The position numbers and the translations under genes were made by a program. Under the pieces are notes generated by a model. The model worked only from the letters and a program-made list of their open reading frames with translations, did no database searches and was not told the DNA's origin. Shown here one piece after another: positions 11,625 through 23,400 of a stretch of 64,000 bases of DNA. Position 1 is the first letter of the stretch. The number at the start of each line of letters is the position of its first letter. The stretch spans positions 1,984,001 to 2,048,000 of the forward strand of contig CAJFCV020000003.1 in the NCBI GenBank assembly GCA_904066235.2, in the 5' to 3' direction. The stretch is from Bursaphelenchus xylophilus (Eukaryota; Nematoda; Chromadorea; Rhabditida; Aphelenchoididae).

Positions 11625-11918
11625 TAAGATACATGTCCCGTCAAAAAGTATGAGCTCTAAAATAAATAATTTTCAAAAGAATTTTGACCGTATTTTACCA
11701 CCTTTTTATCTATATACCATCTAAAAAATATATATATATGTATTTTTGTTCAAATCTTCTTTTACAATATTTTCCCAAAAAAAGATCTAATCTCACCTTA
11801 TTCTTTTATTCATTCTATTCATTTTACCATTTTTTTTTTTATTTTTTAATCCAAAAATCGCTCTTGAAACTATTTTTTTATTCCAAATTTACTATTGCAT
11901 TTTCAATATTGTTGCTTA

Positions 11919-12357
11919 CAGGGGAAGTACTCCAAGTGCGACGCTCAGATTTTGATGAAACTTGGCACAAATTTAGTATAATTTTTTCTAAGATATATAC
12001 GAGAATCCTAGCTCGCGCTTTGCAGAAACAACCGAGATTTTTAGATCGAAAGTCGGTGAAAATTTAGGAGTTTTTGCCGAATTTCGGCATGAATATTTCA
12101 ACCGTAAAGGATAATGTTTCCACAAAAAAATCAAATTTTTCCGCTCAAAACTGCCAAGGTAATGGCCAAAAAAGCGTTTTTCTCTCTGACCGCTCTTCAC
12201 GTTTAGCCTGCTCTCTCGGCGGCAAAAATCGGTCGATATCCCGGCGGCGCCGGCAAAGCGCGAGCTAAAACTTTCAGGGATTGATATTTAGTCCATAGCC
12301 GACGTGTGTGCAAATTTTAAAGAAAATCTGAGCGTCGCAATTGGAGTACTTCCCCTG
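11919..12357 (+). mobile_element. TWA element, full length, TTA target duplication
   Basis: CAGGGGAAGTACTCCAAGTG to ATTGGAGTACTTCCCCTG, flanked by TTA (11916-11918, 12358-12360). Confidence 0.93.
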
Positions 12358-12585
12358 TTAGGTTCTATTTCAAAGATAGGAATTATGCAAGAATAAAATG
12401 CGTATTTTATTTACAGTTAGTATTGGAATCGAAAGATACCAATAGCCAAACCCCGTATTTTACCATTATTTTTTTCTGTTTAATTTTTAGCATCAAATTT
12501 CAAGCATTGCGCAAATAAAAAAGATTTTTTTAAACTTTTTTTAAAAATTTTCTTTTTTTTTTTTATTTTTTTTGAAACAAAACTT

Positions 12586-12632
12586 TCGCAAAGTCGCCGA
12601 AGTGACTCCAGCGACTTTGCGAACGGACTATT
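12586..12632. mobile_element. CTAGTCC-family fragment
   Basis: Reads CGCAAAGTCGCCGAAGTGAC and CAGCGACTTTGCGAACGGAC; only the terminal region remains. Confidence 0.55.
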
Positions 12633-12699
12633 GCTTTTGTATTCAAAAAAATTTATCGAAAATTTTCCCATGTATCGTTCGCTCTTCTAGTATTACTTT

Positions 12700-13000
12700 C
12701 TTCTTCTCTCTCTTTTTTTTTTTTTTTTTATTTTTCTCCCCCTCTCTTTCGCCGAGGCCGTGGAGGGAAACCTTGACGCACAAGAAGCGGAAAAAAAGAA
12801 TGGTCGAAGAACAGCGCAAAAGTGGCACACCGGCCCTTTTCGCTCTCTTCTCCCCCGTTTTCTCACCCCTCCAAAAGAATGCACGTCTCCGTTTATGGGG
12901 CTTCGAAGACGGCAAGGGGGGTTCGGTTTCGAACATGTTCTGTAGCCGGAGGGATGGTATGCCAATTTGTTGAGGTGTTGGAAATTTTTGAACGACTTTT
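12700..13000. other. GC-rich non-repetitive block
   Basis: A pyrimidine tract (CTCTCTTTTTTT) leads into about 250 bp of higher GC content. Several overlapping open frames exist on both strands but none shows a recognisable domain. It lies 4.9 kb upstream of msi-1 and could be an alternative promoter or a non-coding leader exon. Confidence 0.3.
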
Positions 13001-13076
13001 TTGGACTGAAAATGACGGGGGAATGCGCGGATTTTGCCGAAAATTGGAACTTTTAGGTTTAAAAATGGGAAATATT

Positions 13077-13960
13077 TCAAATGCGGCGCTCAGATTTTGA
13101 TGAAACTTGGCTCAAATTTAAAATAACCCTTTCTGAGACATATGCAAGACTTTCAGCCCGTAGTTTACTTAAATGACCAAGATTTTTTAAGCCAAAAGTG
13201 GTCAAAAATATGACGTTTTTTGCGAATTTTTACAAAAAATGTTCCTTGCCCATTTCTTCCCAAGCAGATTTTAACGAAACTTGGCTCAAATTTAGAGTAA
13301 TTCTTTGTGAGAAATATGCGAAATTTCTAGCTTTCGCTTGCAGAAACGCCCGAGATTTTTTGATCGAAAATTGGCAAAGATGTAAGGCTTTTTTCTCAAA
13401 TTTTGGCATGAAAAATCTCGTGGTTATTTCTACTGTAGAAAGTAATTTTTCCTCAAGAAATCATTTGTTTCCTTGCGAAACTGGCAAATTTATGGCGAAA
13501 AAGTCTTTTTCCTCTTACCTCTTTGGCCGCTCTCCAAATTTAGCGTGCTCTCTCGCCCGAAAAGATCGTTCAATATAAAGATGGTCACCGAAGTTCTCGA
13601 CTTTTATTTTTTCTGTTGCGTCGAATTTCAGTGCAAAAATGGGTCGACATTGATTTTGAAAAATCAGTGCCAAAAAAGCCCGGAAATTTGGAAATAACCA
13701 GTGCAGATTTTGGGAAATCGCTGCAGAACGAAAATTAAAGTGTGCACTGATTTTTCAAAATCAATGTCGGCCCATTTTTGCGCCGAAATTCGACTCAACA
13801 GCAAAAATAAAAGTCGATAACTTCTGTGACCACCTTTATATCTTGGCTGCCTCTACAAAGCGCGAGCTAAAACTTTCAAGAATTGATATGTGGCCTATCT
13901 CTGACATGTGTACAAAATTCAAAAAAAAAATTGCGTTGCTCTTGTGGTACTCTCTTGCCC
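13077..13960 (+). mobile_element. Old TWA element split by a foldback insertion
   Basis: Left part 13077-13575 starts ATGCGGCGCTCAGATTTTGA. The right part resumes at 13839 with TCTTGGCTGCCTCTACAAAG. The break falls inside the family's TCAATATCTCGGC motif. A partial internal repeat (13262-13320) suggests two overlapping fragments. Confidence 0.75.
13576..13838. mobile_element. Foldback MITE inserted in TWA element, TA target
   Basis: The arms are inverted copies (AAAGATGGTCACCGAAGTTC against GAACTTCTGTGACCACCTTT in reverse sense) around a short centre, with TA on both sides. It also pairs CATTGATTTTGAAAAATCAG with CTGATTTTTCAAAATCAATG. Confidence 0.85.
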
Positions 13961-14183
13961 TCAATTTTCCTATTTTTGCCAATAAAAAATGTCATGGTGA
14001 GAACGAAACCCGCATGTTTTTTCATCAAAATTTGATGATTTTCCAAGAGCCTTCTATGTATTTTTGTATGTCTATATCACCAAATTTTTTATTGCGATGC
14101 GATATCCATCATTATTTCAGCTGATTTTTTTTCCGTTTTTTTGCACTTCTTCTTTTACTATAACAAACCTATGAATCTATTTA

Positions 14184-14632
14184 CAGGGGAAGCACTCCAA
14201 GTGCGACGCTCAGATTTTGATGAAACTTGGCACAAATTTAGAATAATTTTTTCTAAGATATATACGAGAATCCTAGCTCGCGCTTTGCAGAAACAACCGA
14301 GATTTTTAGATCGAAAGTCGGCCAAAATTTAGAACTTTTTGCCGAATTTCGGCACGAAAAGTTTAGTGCTTATTTCTACCGTAAAGGATAATTTTTCTTC
14401 AAAAAATCAAATTTTTCCGCAGGAAAATGCCAAAGTTATGGCCAAAATGCGCTTTTCTCTCTGACCGCTCTCCACGTTTAGCGTGCTCTCTCGGTGGCAA
14501 AAATTGTTCGATATCTCGGCGGCGCCGGCAAAGCGCGAGCTAAAACTTTCAGGAATTGATATTTGGTCCATACCCGACTTGTGTGCAAAATTTAAAGAAA
14601 ATCTAAGCGTCGCACTTGGAGTACTTCCCCTG
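14184..14632 (+). mobile_element. TWA element, full length, TTA target duplication
   Basis: CAGGGGAAGCACTCCAAGTG to CTTGGAGTACTTCCCCTG, flanked by TTA (14181-14183, 14633-14635). Confidence 0.94.
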
Positions 14633-15420
14633 TTAATAAAGTTAACCAAAACGGGTTCCATTGGTTTAGGCATCGTTTAAACTTGTCAATAGTCAAACCC
14701 ACACAGTCTTACACTTCCTCGTTCGATAATGGGATGAGCAATTTTACCGTCCTTTCGTCCAATGACCTTCAACCCTACAAACCCTACCGTATGTTTGTTT
14801 GTAAAAACAGATGACTCATACTTTTTAAAAACCGGGTTTTCAAGCTTTTTTTACATTCATTTTACTGTGATATCCCTGTACAATGAACTCCAATAAAAAA
14901 ATGAAAAAAACCTCTTTATAACGGACAATTTCAAAGCCAAAAACTTGCCTCCTTTTAGGCCTCTTTATGACAAAAAAACTTATATCAATCTGTCTGGAAA
15001 ATAATGTGGATTTACCGCTCCTTGAAATGTTTTTTGCTTCTGACGATATTTATATCCTTCTCTTGACATTCACAATAACCCAGTAGTCTTGAAAAAAGCT
15101 AGAATAGAACAATAGTTTGAAAAAGAAAATAAAGGTTGACTGTTCTTTTGTATTATTTTGAAATGTTTGGTACAACATCATCCTCTTCTCAATTTTTTTC
15201 AACGAAACTTCTCATCTTTTTTTCGGTTTGTTTTCTATGCCTTTTCTGTAGAGAGGTTCCTGTAGCCTAAACAGGAACCTCTGTACAGCAAACGAGGATA
15301 AAAAGACCTATATATGTAAACCTGTTATAGAGGGTTTAATGATGACAAATGTAGAGGTACCAGTGGAAGTATTGAAGGACCAAAAACATGAGAAACTTTT
15401 TGATAAAGTTTTTTGTATAC
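14633..15420. other. Intergenic with MITE scraps
   Basis: Holds a solo GTCTG left end (14983-15013) and AACCTCTTTATAACG-type fragments (14910, 15245-15340). No gene is seen. Confidence 0.5.
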
Positions 15421-15826
15421 CAGAGATTGCCACGGCTCCGGAGCTGGCTCTTGGCTCCGGCTCCGAGCCGGAAGCCAGAGCCGGAGCCGGAAATTTTGGG
15501 TGCGGTTCCGGCTCCCGAGCTCAAAGTCGAAGCCAGGCTCCTCAGCGTCCAGAAAAGTAAAAATTTCATAAACCAAATTGCTTGAAAAATACTGGAAATG
15601 AGGTGCTGCATACGAATTGGCTGCAAAAACGTTGGGTGAATGATATCCGGCACTAATAGCTTTTATTTTTGGAAAGATATTTCAAAAAAATTTTTTGCAC
15701 GGGAGCCGGGATTCGGAGCCGGAGATCTTTTTGAATTTTTTATGGGAGCCGGAGCTGCAAATTTGGCCTTGGCTCCGGCTCTGGGAGCTAAGAGCCGGAG
15801 CCAAGATTTTGACCGTGGCAATCTCT
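15421..15826. mobile_element. GGCTCC-rich hAT-like element
   Basis: Begins CAGAGATTGCCACGGCTCCG and ends GACCGTGGCAATCTCT. Blocks of GGCTCC/GGAGCC repeats line both ends and the middle, with an AT-rich centre that includes an AACGTTGGGTG segment shared by all three copies. The right flank (15832-15862) is a CTAGTCC-family fragment and no target duplication matches, so the right boundary is rearranged. Confidence 0.8.
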
Positions 15827-16514
15827 CGCCGCAATCATTCCAGCGACTTTGCGAACGGACTAGTACAAAAAATTTGATCTGCAATGTCTTCAGTGGAGTA
15901 TATAGAGCAAAGTGATGGTAAAATACGAAGCAACGGCCAGCTTTTGTTTTGGTTTCAAAAAATTTTGGAATCTCAAATTTTTGATTTCAAGATTGTACAA
16001 AGAATTGAAAAGGAAAAAAATATTTGTTATAGAAAGCTTTTGTAACTTTCTATAACAAAAACAGGTTGTTATAGACAGTTTTTGCAGCAGGGTTGTTGTA
16101 GAGAAGCATTGGTCTTTTTGCAATCAAAGTGGTCTTAAAATACGCCATTTGTTAAATAATTGCAATCTATTAACTGTATTGAGATTATTTGTCGCTAAAA
16201 AAGCAAAAAAAAAACCTTTTTTTGCCAAAGAATTCACAGGAAAAAAGAGAAAAAAGTGTTTTTTTTTGAGGAGTCACCCACGGGCGGAATGCGCTCTCGC
16301 TTTTTGCGCCGCCACTTCAGGGACGACCATTATTACGGGGGAACGGATTTGGGCAGCATTCGTCGTTTCACGCCTTATATTACTGGAGAATTCGGAAATT
16401 TGCCGATAATTCTTAGTTTTGCGGCTAATTTTCGAAAATATAGTCATCATTTTTTGACAAAAATTTATTGTCCGATATTGTCTTCAAATTTGACGTGCTA
16501 ACTCTAGATAGGCC
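15827..16514. other. Intergenic, with a small GC-rich block
   Basis: Positions 16025-16110 are CTATAACA-type scraps. Positions 16256-16420 are GC-rich and open in one frame but show no domain. I do not call a gene. Confidence 0.4.
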
Positions 16515-16815
16515 TTGTAACAAGTGTTGAAAATTTTAGCGCTCAATTTGCAAGGGGAGCCGAGATATTAGAGGTTCTTTTTTGCGAGAGAGCATGCGAA
16601 ATGAGGAGAGTCGGCCAGAGAAAGGCTTTGTTTCGCTTGTAACTCGCTGAATTTTTTGTAAAGATAATTTATTTTTCGTAGAAAAATTATATTCTCCAGG
16701 CATAATCGATAACAAAATTTTCAAACCAAAAATCGAAAAAAATTTCGAATTTTTTGACTTTTTTCTCTCTAAAATCTCAATTTTTTTCACAAAGAATTAG
16801 CTAAAAGTCCTGCAA
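16515..16815 (-). mobile_element. Degenerate TWA-element fragment
   Basis: Retains GTTGAAAATTTTAGCGCTCA and GGAGCCGAGATATTAG at family positions. Both termini are lost. Confidence 0.6.
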
Positions 16816-17087
16816 ATGTCATAAAAATCCTATTATTGCCATGCGTTTTTATTTTTACAATATTCTTGTCATGAATTTTATAAAAATTGTTATTTTTCCC
16901 CAAATATTCAGCCAACATGTATGTGCATATTATTCATGATGACGTCATTCTTTCTTTTTCCCCATTTTTTTACCATCTTTGTCGGCTTTGAGAAACGAAG
17001 GTTTAAAAAAACTTGTGAATATTTTTTTCATTTTTTTCTGCATAATCAACGAGGTTTTTTTTATTTTTTTTGATTAGCAAGAGAAAT

Positions 17088-17531
17088 ACTACCACAAGTG
17101 CGAAGCTCTGATTTTCTTTAAATTTTGCACATTCATTTGACATTAGCCACACATCAATTCCTGAAAGTTTTAGCTCGAGTTTTCCAGCGGAAGCCGAGAT
17201 ATTCAACAATTTTTGCGGACGAGAGAGTACACGAAACGTGGAGAGCGGTCAGAGAAAAAAATACTTTTTTTGGTCATATCTTTGCCAGTTTGGCGGGGAA
17301 AAAATTGATTTTTTGTGGAAATACTCCTCTCTACGGTAGAAATAGGCCCGTTGCTTTTCATGCCAAAATTCGAAAAAAAATTTAGCATTTTTTCCAACTT
17401 TCGACCTCAAAATCTCGGTTATTTCTGCAAAGCGCGAGCTAGAAGTCTTGAATATTTCTTAGAAAAAATTATCCTTAACCTATGCCAAGTTTCATCAAAA
17501 TCTGAGCGTCGCAATTATGGAAACTTCCCTT
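17088..17531 (-). mobile_element. TWA element, diverged, near full length
   Basis: Starts CAAGAGAAATACTACCACAA and ends GCAATTATGGAAACTTCCC. The interior is collinear with the family. Confidence 0.8.
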
Positions 17532-17882
17532 AAAAATCAATTTTTTGCGCGGTTTTTTGATTATTTTTCTTTTATTTTCGCTTTTCTTGATCTAAACTTT
17601 CGAATATTTTCAGGTATTCATGTGAATACATGTACATAAAAAACTTGGCCCCAGCAGAGTTGTAAAAAGTTTTTTTGTTTTTCGTTTTTAACCAACGCCG
17701 CCCATTAGTAGAGGAGAGAGGAGTCGACAGTTAGGCCCCTGTTTCGTAAACCCGCTTCTTCATATATGCCACGTTTACATTAGCCCGAGAAACCCCGACC
17801 GTAGAACAGAGTGTAGACAGAGTGTGGAGACGCTAGAGAGAGCGCGTAGAACACATCGCTAGAACCACAACCACAACACAAC
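17532..17882 (+). promoter_or_regulatory. msi-1 upstream region
   Basis: Repeat-free sequence directly before the msi-1 ATG. GC content rises from 17690 and a purine/AC-rich leader (ACCACAACCACAACACAAC) precedes the start. No TATA box at a useful spacing is seen and no clear acceptor, so this is probably promoter plus 5'UTR. Confidence 0.45.
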
Positions 17883-20824
17883 ATGAAGCCCCAACGGAAC
17901 ACTGCCGACGCCGGCGCCGCCGCCGCCGCCGCTCCCGCCCCCAACTCCAGCGGCGGCACGGCGAACAGCAGCAGCAGCAACAGCGGTGGCGGCGGGCCCA
18001 AGAACGGGCAGAACGGCGGCGCGGGCGCCCCCAAGCCGGATCTGTCGCCCGAGCCCAACTTTGATGCGGATGACGGGCAGAACCCGGGGTAAGGACTTGG
18101 TCGTAGCTTCCATGGTGATGCTTTGTAGAGGTGCTTGGAGTTTTATGAAGGTTTACTTGCCCTGAGAAGCCTATTTTCGCCAATAACTACAGTGACGGAC
18201 CTGATTCAGTGGCAAAAAACGTACCAATTTGCATCCGGGAAGAATCAAAAAATGTAGCAAAATACCTCCCTCCCCAATTGAAAAAACTCCGATTTCAAAC
18301 GCACGCCCCCTCTCCTCGTAAGAAAAATGGCGCCATCTTCAAAACAGAGTTTTTTTCACTTGGAAAAGTAGTTTTATTTTGCTACATTTTTTATACTTCC
18401 CGGATGCAAATTGATACGTTTGTTGCCATTGGATCAGGTCCGTAGCTGTGAAAGAAAACAGTAAGCCAGAATTTGTGAAAAACACATTTTTTGAGCCCTG
18501 AAAATGTGAACAATCAAAGCTCTGTCAAAGGAATCTTTGCCTTCAAATCAAGGCAGTTTCAACTAACAAGGGAAATGCCCCAGATTTTCGTTAAATTTTG
18601 CACAAACGTCGGGCTTAGGCCATGTATCAACAGGTGAAAACTTTAGCTCGCGCTTTACGAAAAAATAGGCGTCAAACTTTTCAGGCAAAAATTCGCAAAA
18701 AAATGTTACATTTTTTTTCAACTTTCGATTTAAAAATCTCGGTCGTTTCTGCAAAGCGCAAGCTAGGGTTCTTGCATATGCTTTAGAAAACATTATTCGA
18801 AATTTGTGCCAAGTTTCATCAAAATTTAAGCGTTGCAATTACACCACTTGTTCTGCAAACAAGACCATTTTCCGTTTTGCTTTCATATTTACAATAATTC
18901 CAGTGCTCTTTCAGAAAGATGTTCATTGGTGGTCTGAGTTGGCACACTTCGGCCGACACGCTCCGCGATTACTTCAGTCGTTTCGGGGAGGTGAACGAAT
19001 GTATGGTCATGAGAGATCCGGCCACCAAACGGGCACGGTATGAACTTTTGCAGCGACTTTTTATGTCCTCAAATTTCAATTTTTACTTACCCAATTACTG
19101 TATCGAAACAAGCTTTGATTTTTCAGCGGCTTCGGCTTTATAACCTTTGCCGACCCCACCGCCGTTGACAAGGTGTTGACCGAGACCGAGCACGAGCTGG
19201 ATGGGAAGAAGATCGACCCGAAAGTCGCGTTCCCGAAGAAGACCCAGCCCAAGCTGGTGGTGCGCACACGCAAAGTCTTCATCGGTGGGTTGTCGCCCAC
19301 CTCGACGCTGGACGACCTGAAGAATTATTTCCAACAGTACGGGAAAATTGAGGATGCGATGCTCATGTTCGACAAGGTCACTCAACGGCATCGAGGTGAG
19401 GGGTTTGAGGGTTTTTATTTAATGTTAAAAACATACGAAATGCAACGGTTGATGTTGCATTTGTGCATAGGAAAGTACTCCAAGTGCGACGCTCAGATTT
19501 TAAAAAAAATTTGCACACATTTCGGGCATGGAACAGATATCAATTCCTGAAAACTTTAGCTCGCGCGTTACTGCGACTACCGAGAAATCCAAGGATCTTT
19601 TTCGGCCGAGAGAGTACGCGAAGCGCGGAGAGCGGTCAGAGAAAAACCCCTTTTTGACCGTATCTTTGCCAATTTTATGCGGAAAAAGTTGATTTTTTGT
19701 GGCAAAATTACTCTCTACAGTAGAAATGGCTGCGAAATTTTTCATGTCAAAATTCACAAAAAAAGTGTCACATTTTTGTCAACTTTCGACCTAAAAATCT
19801 CGGTCCTTTTTGCAAAGCGCAAGCTAAAAGTCTCGCATGTGTCTTAGAAAAAAATATTCTAAATTTGTGCCAATTCATCAAAATCTGCGTCGCAGTTGCA
19901 GTACTTTCTCGGCGAAGTAAGACTTGACCCATTGAGTCAAGTGTTTCTCTGAGAGCGGAAAATTGCCTTAAACTTGCAGATTTTTGCAGGACAGTATTTT
20001 TAGAGTAAAATATGCGTTTTTTTAAAAATGGGTCAACTCTCTCTTCATGAGGTGTCAACTGTTCTCTTTTGCCTAAAAACCGCAGCGGAAGCATTTTTAG
20101 GAATTTACCGAGAATTTAGAAGCATTTTTCTGATTCCAGGCTTCGGCTTTGTCACGTTTGACGATGATGAGGTGTCGGACAAGGTGTGCGAGATTCACTT
20201 CCACGAGATCAACGGGAAAATGGTCGAGTGTAAGAAGGCGCAGCCCAAGGAGGTCATGTTGCCGGTGCAGCTGAGTAAAAGTCGGGCGGCTGCCGCCAGA
20301 AATTTGTATGGATTGTCGCCGGAGCAGTTGTTGGGTGAGTTTTTCAGTAATTTTACATTTTTTATATTTATTATATTATCCATGATATCAAGAGAATAAT
20401 TTTGATGATTTTCAGCGTATGCTTCGTATGTTCCGAGAATGCCTCCGTACGCCGGAGGAAATCTACTGTATCCGGGATGTAAGAAAAACATTTTTATTAA
20501 CTTTTTTTTATTTTTTTATCGGGATTTTACACTCTTTTTAAAAGCTCGAATCTAATGTCTAGTACAATATAATTTTTTTCAGTATTCAACGGCTTCTCTC
20601 AATCGTTCGGAATGTCCCCGTCTGGCCGTAGTTCCGTGACCAATGCCGGCGCTTCCAGCTCGGGAATCGTCACTCCGCGCGATCTGGCCGCAGCGCAAGC
20701 GGCCGCGCAACAGCACGCCTACGAAGCGGCCGTCGCCTACATGGGTGGGGGCGGCCAAATGGGCCACAACGACTACTACCACAACCCGCAGCAATCCATC
20801 CCGAACTCGTTCAACAAAATGTGA
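17883..20824 (+). CDS. msi-1: Musashi-family RNA-binding protein, two RRMs, six exons
   Basis: Musashi proteins bind UAG-containing motifs in mRNA 3'UTRs and control translation in neurons and stem-like cells. I join exons 17883-18088, 18915-19037, 19127-19395, 20140-20334, 20416-20478 and 20583-20824; all introns are GT-AG and the reading frame stays open for 365 residues. The N-terminus is Ala/Gly/Ser/Asn-rich low complexity. RRM1 has RNP2 (KMFIGG, about residue 70) and RNP1 (RGFGFITF, about 110). RRM2 has RNP2 (KVFIGG, about 159) and RNP1 (RGFGFVTF, about 199), both hallmark Musashi sequences, joined by a PKKTQPK linker. The C-terminus is Ala/Gln-rich and ends NSFNKM. The start is the first ATG after a non-repetitive leader and is in frame with RRM1. 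Introns 1 and 3 carry TWA elements and intron 1 also a Tc1-like MITE. Candidate AATAAA signals lie at 21341 and 22058. Family assignment is very secure; the exact start is less so. Confidence 0.93.
18190..18449. mobile_element. CAGTGG Tc1-like MITE in msi-1 intron 1
   Basis: CAGTGACGGACCTGATTCAG to GGATCAGGTCCGTAGCTGTG; long inverted arms with GCATCCGGGAAG and CTTCCCGGATGC. CAGTG ends with TA on the flank match Tc1/mariner derivatives. Confidence 0.9.
18567..18850. mobile_element. TWA element, internally deleted, msi-1 intron 1
   Basis: CAAGGGAAATGCCCCAG at left with TAA before it; the right terminal region reads AAAATTTAAGCGTTGCAATT, then CACTTG. The middle ~170 bp is missing. Confidence 0.75.
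19465..20105 (-). mobile_element. TWA element plus TTGACTC module, msi-1 intron 3
   Basis: Same composite as at 9803: TWA body 19465-19912, then CGGCGAAGTAAGACTTGACC and the module to about 20105. It fills most of the 744-nt intron 3 in a gene whose exons flank it intact. Confidence 0.85.
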
Positions 20825-22380
20825 TCCGTCTTCTTCTTCGAACGTTCCATTAGTGTCAAGTGTTTCTCTTGCTGAATTTAGGTCTTACGAAACAAAAAAC
20901 AACAACTCCCCCGGTTAGCGAAAAGAGAATGTGTAAAACAGAGCGCGTAGTGTCTAGTTATCAGAAATCGGTTTTAATTCTGTCGACGAGGTGGTTTTTA
21001 AGGTCGAGGGGAACAGTTGACTCGGTTTGCGAAGTGTTTTTTCATTGAGGGGAAGACTTGACTCGTTAAAAAAATTATCCGATATTTCTTTTTTTAGACA
21101 CTACTGAATCGTTTTTAACGTGTCATGATCATTTTCAAGCCATTTTCTGCGAAAGTAACACTTGACCCATTGGGTCAAGTGTTTCTCCCAATGCGAAAAA
21201 CTGCCCTAAACTTGCAAATTTTTACACAAAAAGTATTTTCACAGTGAAATACACGATTTGAAAAAAGAGTCAACTCTCCCTTCACGCCGCGTCAACTGTT
21301 CTCTTCTGCCCAAAATTACGGGAAACTCTAAAAAAAATACAATAAACCCCCCTATGGAAACCCGAGTAAACAACCGGCAACATCCCCTATGCTACCCGAG
21401 TTTTTGAAGCAACGTCTCACTAAAAGCAAAACATCAATGTCTTCGAACAACTAGGAAACTCACTCGAGGCCCTGTCCTCGAGCGGAAATTAGCTGAGAGA
21501 ATTTTTCTAGACCCAAAACTTAGTCCCCAATTTTCCGCGAAAAATTCGCTCGTAGTTCAACGTAGTTCTTGTGTTAAGAATAGCTAGGGTAAAACACGCG
21601 AAAGAGAGTATTTAAGACTTGTTCTAATAATAGGATTTTTTAACGTTATTTCGAACACACTACCCCCCACAAAACTCATACTCACTTGACCTTAAGCACG
21701 TACTGAAAAATATTCAAAGATCCCAAAGTTGATTGTAACCGTCTTGAGTTATTTTTCGAAACGTCTATTCTTTTATTTTTTAAATTTTTTATTTGATTTC
21801 CTTTTCGATTTCGATCCTGAAATGATAAACGAGTATGTAAACCAGTTAATCGGAGTATTCGAAAAATTGGGGTCTTAATATACAATTTTCATACAGTAGA
21901 ATGTATTATAAGAACAACTAACTATTATACAAGGGAACCTCTCAATAACGGACAATTGGAGATCATAATCAACCTTACTAGGGAAGTGTTTTATTAGGGT
22001 GAAACAAAAGTTTTTTCGTTTTTTAAGGTATCTTTTTGTCCGATTGTTTTTGTACGAAATAAAGACTTTTAGATGAATGTATTATATATATATATATTTT
22101 AAAGGTCTTGAACTGCTTTATCATAATATATATTAAACTTTTAATTGGTTTTTTATTTAAAATCTTTTAACCTGTAGAAAAATTATGTTTAAAGTTTTAA
22201 TTTAAAAAACGAAAAGACTTTTGGTTCACCCTAATAGGTTGTCCAGAAAATTCGTTCGTTTTTTCATTGCTTTGGAATTGACTGTTTGGAATTGATAAGT
22301 GGCCTGCACCAAGCGTATAAAATAGTCAATTTGTTGGTAAAACCGGGTAAAATACGCCATATGAACATACGATTTACTTA
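20825..22380 (+). other. msi-1 3' flank and intergenic
   Basis: Probable 3'UTR to the AATAAA at 21341, with another at 22058. A solo TTGACTC module lies at 21153-21330, and AT-rich sequence with AACCTCTCAATAACGGAC follows at 21937. No second gene is visible. Confidence 0.5.
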
Positions 22381-22818
22381 CAGAGGAAGTACTCCAAGTG
22401 CGACGCTCAGATTTTGATGAAACTTGGCACAAATTTAGAACAATTTTTTCTAAGATATATGCGAGAATCCTAGTTCACGCTTTGCAGAAACAACCGAGAT
22501 TTTTAGACCGAAAGTCGGCCAAAATTTAGGACTTTTTGCCGAATTTCGGCACGAAAAGTTTCATGCCTATTTCTACCGTAAAGGATAATGTTTCTACAAA
22601 AAAGCAAAATTTTCCGCACGAAACTGCCAAAGTTATGGTCAAAAAAGCGCTTTTCTCTCTGACCGCTCTCCGCGTCTAGCGTGCTCTCTCGGCGACAAAA
22701 ATCGGCGGCGTCCGCAAAGCGCGAGCTAAAACTTTCAGGAATTGATATTTAGTCCATACCCGACGTGTGTGCAAAATTTTGAGAAAACCTGAGCGTCGCA
22801 CTTGGAGTACTTCCGCTG
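22381..22818 (+). mobile_element. TWA element, full length
   Basis: CAGAGGAAGTACTCCAAGTG to CTTGGAGTACTTCCGCTG. Flanks are TTA and TAA, so the duplication differs at its middle base. Confidence 0.9.
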
Positions 22819-23400
22819 TAAGCAAAAAACGAACGGACTTTCTGGACGACCTAATACAATACACACAGGCCCTCACAAATCAACCGCTAATAATGCTTCA
22901 ACCTGAGACATTCTGCAGAAACTGAAAGCAGTTTCTAATACTACTTTTCAAAGGCTTTCGAATGGTATACAACACTTGCTATTTGGTGACGGTCAGTTTG
23001 TGCACTTCCCTAAAAAAGCCATGAAATTCACAAGGGAAGTACCCCAAGCGCAATGCTCAGATTTTCTTTAAACTTTTCGTACATGTCTGGCATAGGTTAG
23101 ATATCAATTCTTGAAAATTTTAGCTCAAGATTTGCAGGGGCAGCCGAGGTATTCAACGATCTGGATGACCGAGGGAGACTCCAAGCGAAAAATAATGAGT
23201 GGTTCTTCAGAACACAAGCTATTTTTTTTTGGAATGTCTGATTATATACGCTATATGTATACTAGCATATGTAAACAGATTATACGTATAATATTAGTTT
23301 GATATTGTTGTGTGTTTTCTGATATATTGCTGTGATGTGCCATACAATGCTATAAATTGTTGATATTTGAGGAGGTTTTGAAGTTTCCAGGTGGACTTTG
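22819..23400. other. Intergenic with a TWA left-end fragment
   Basis: Positions 23031-23180 begin CAAGGGAAGTACCCCAAG and break off. The rest is unassigned. Confidence 0.55.

Noticed and set aside
12572..13080. Overlapping frames of 126-145 codons on both strands
   Set aside because: They arise from a GC-rich, pyrimidine-tract region with few stops. Translations are low complexity (Phe/Lys runs) without any motif.
15339..15915. Gly/Ser/Arg- or Pro/Glu-repeat frames
   Set aside because: They are translations of GGCTCC repeats in the hAT-like element and appear in every frame.
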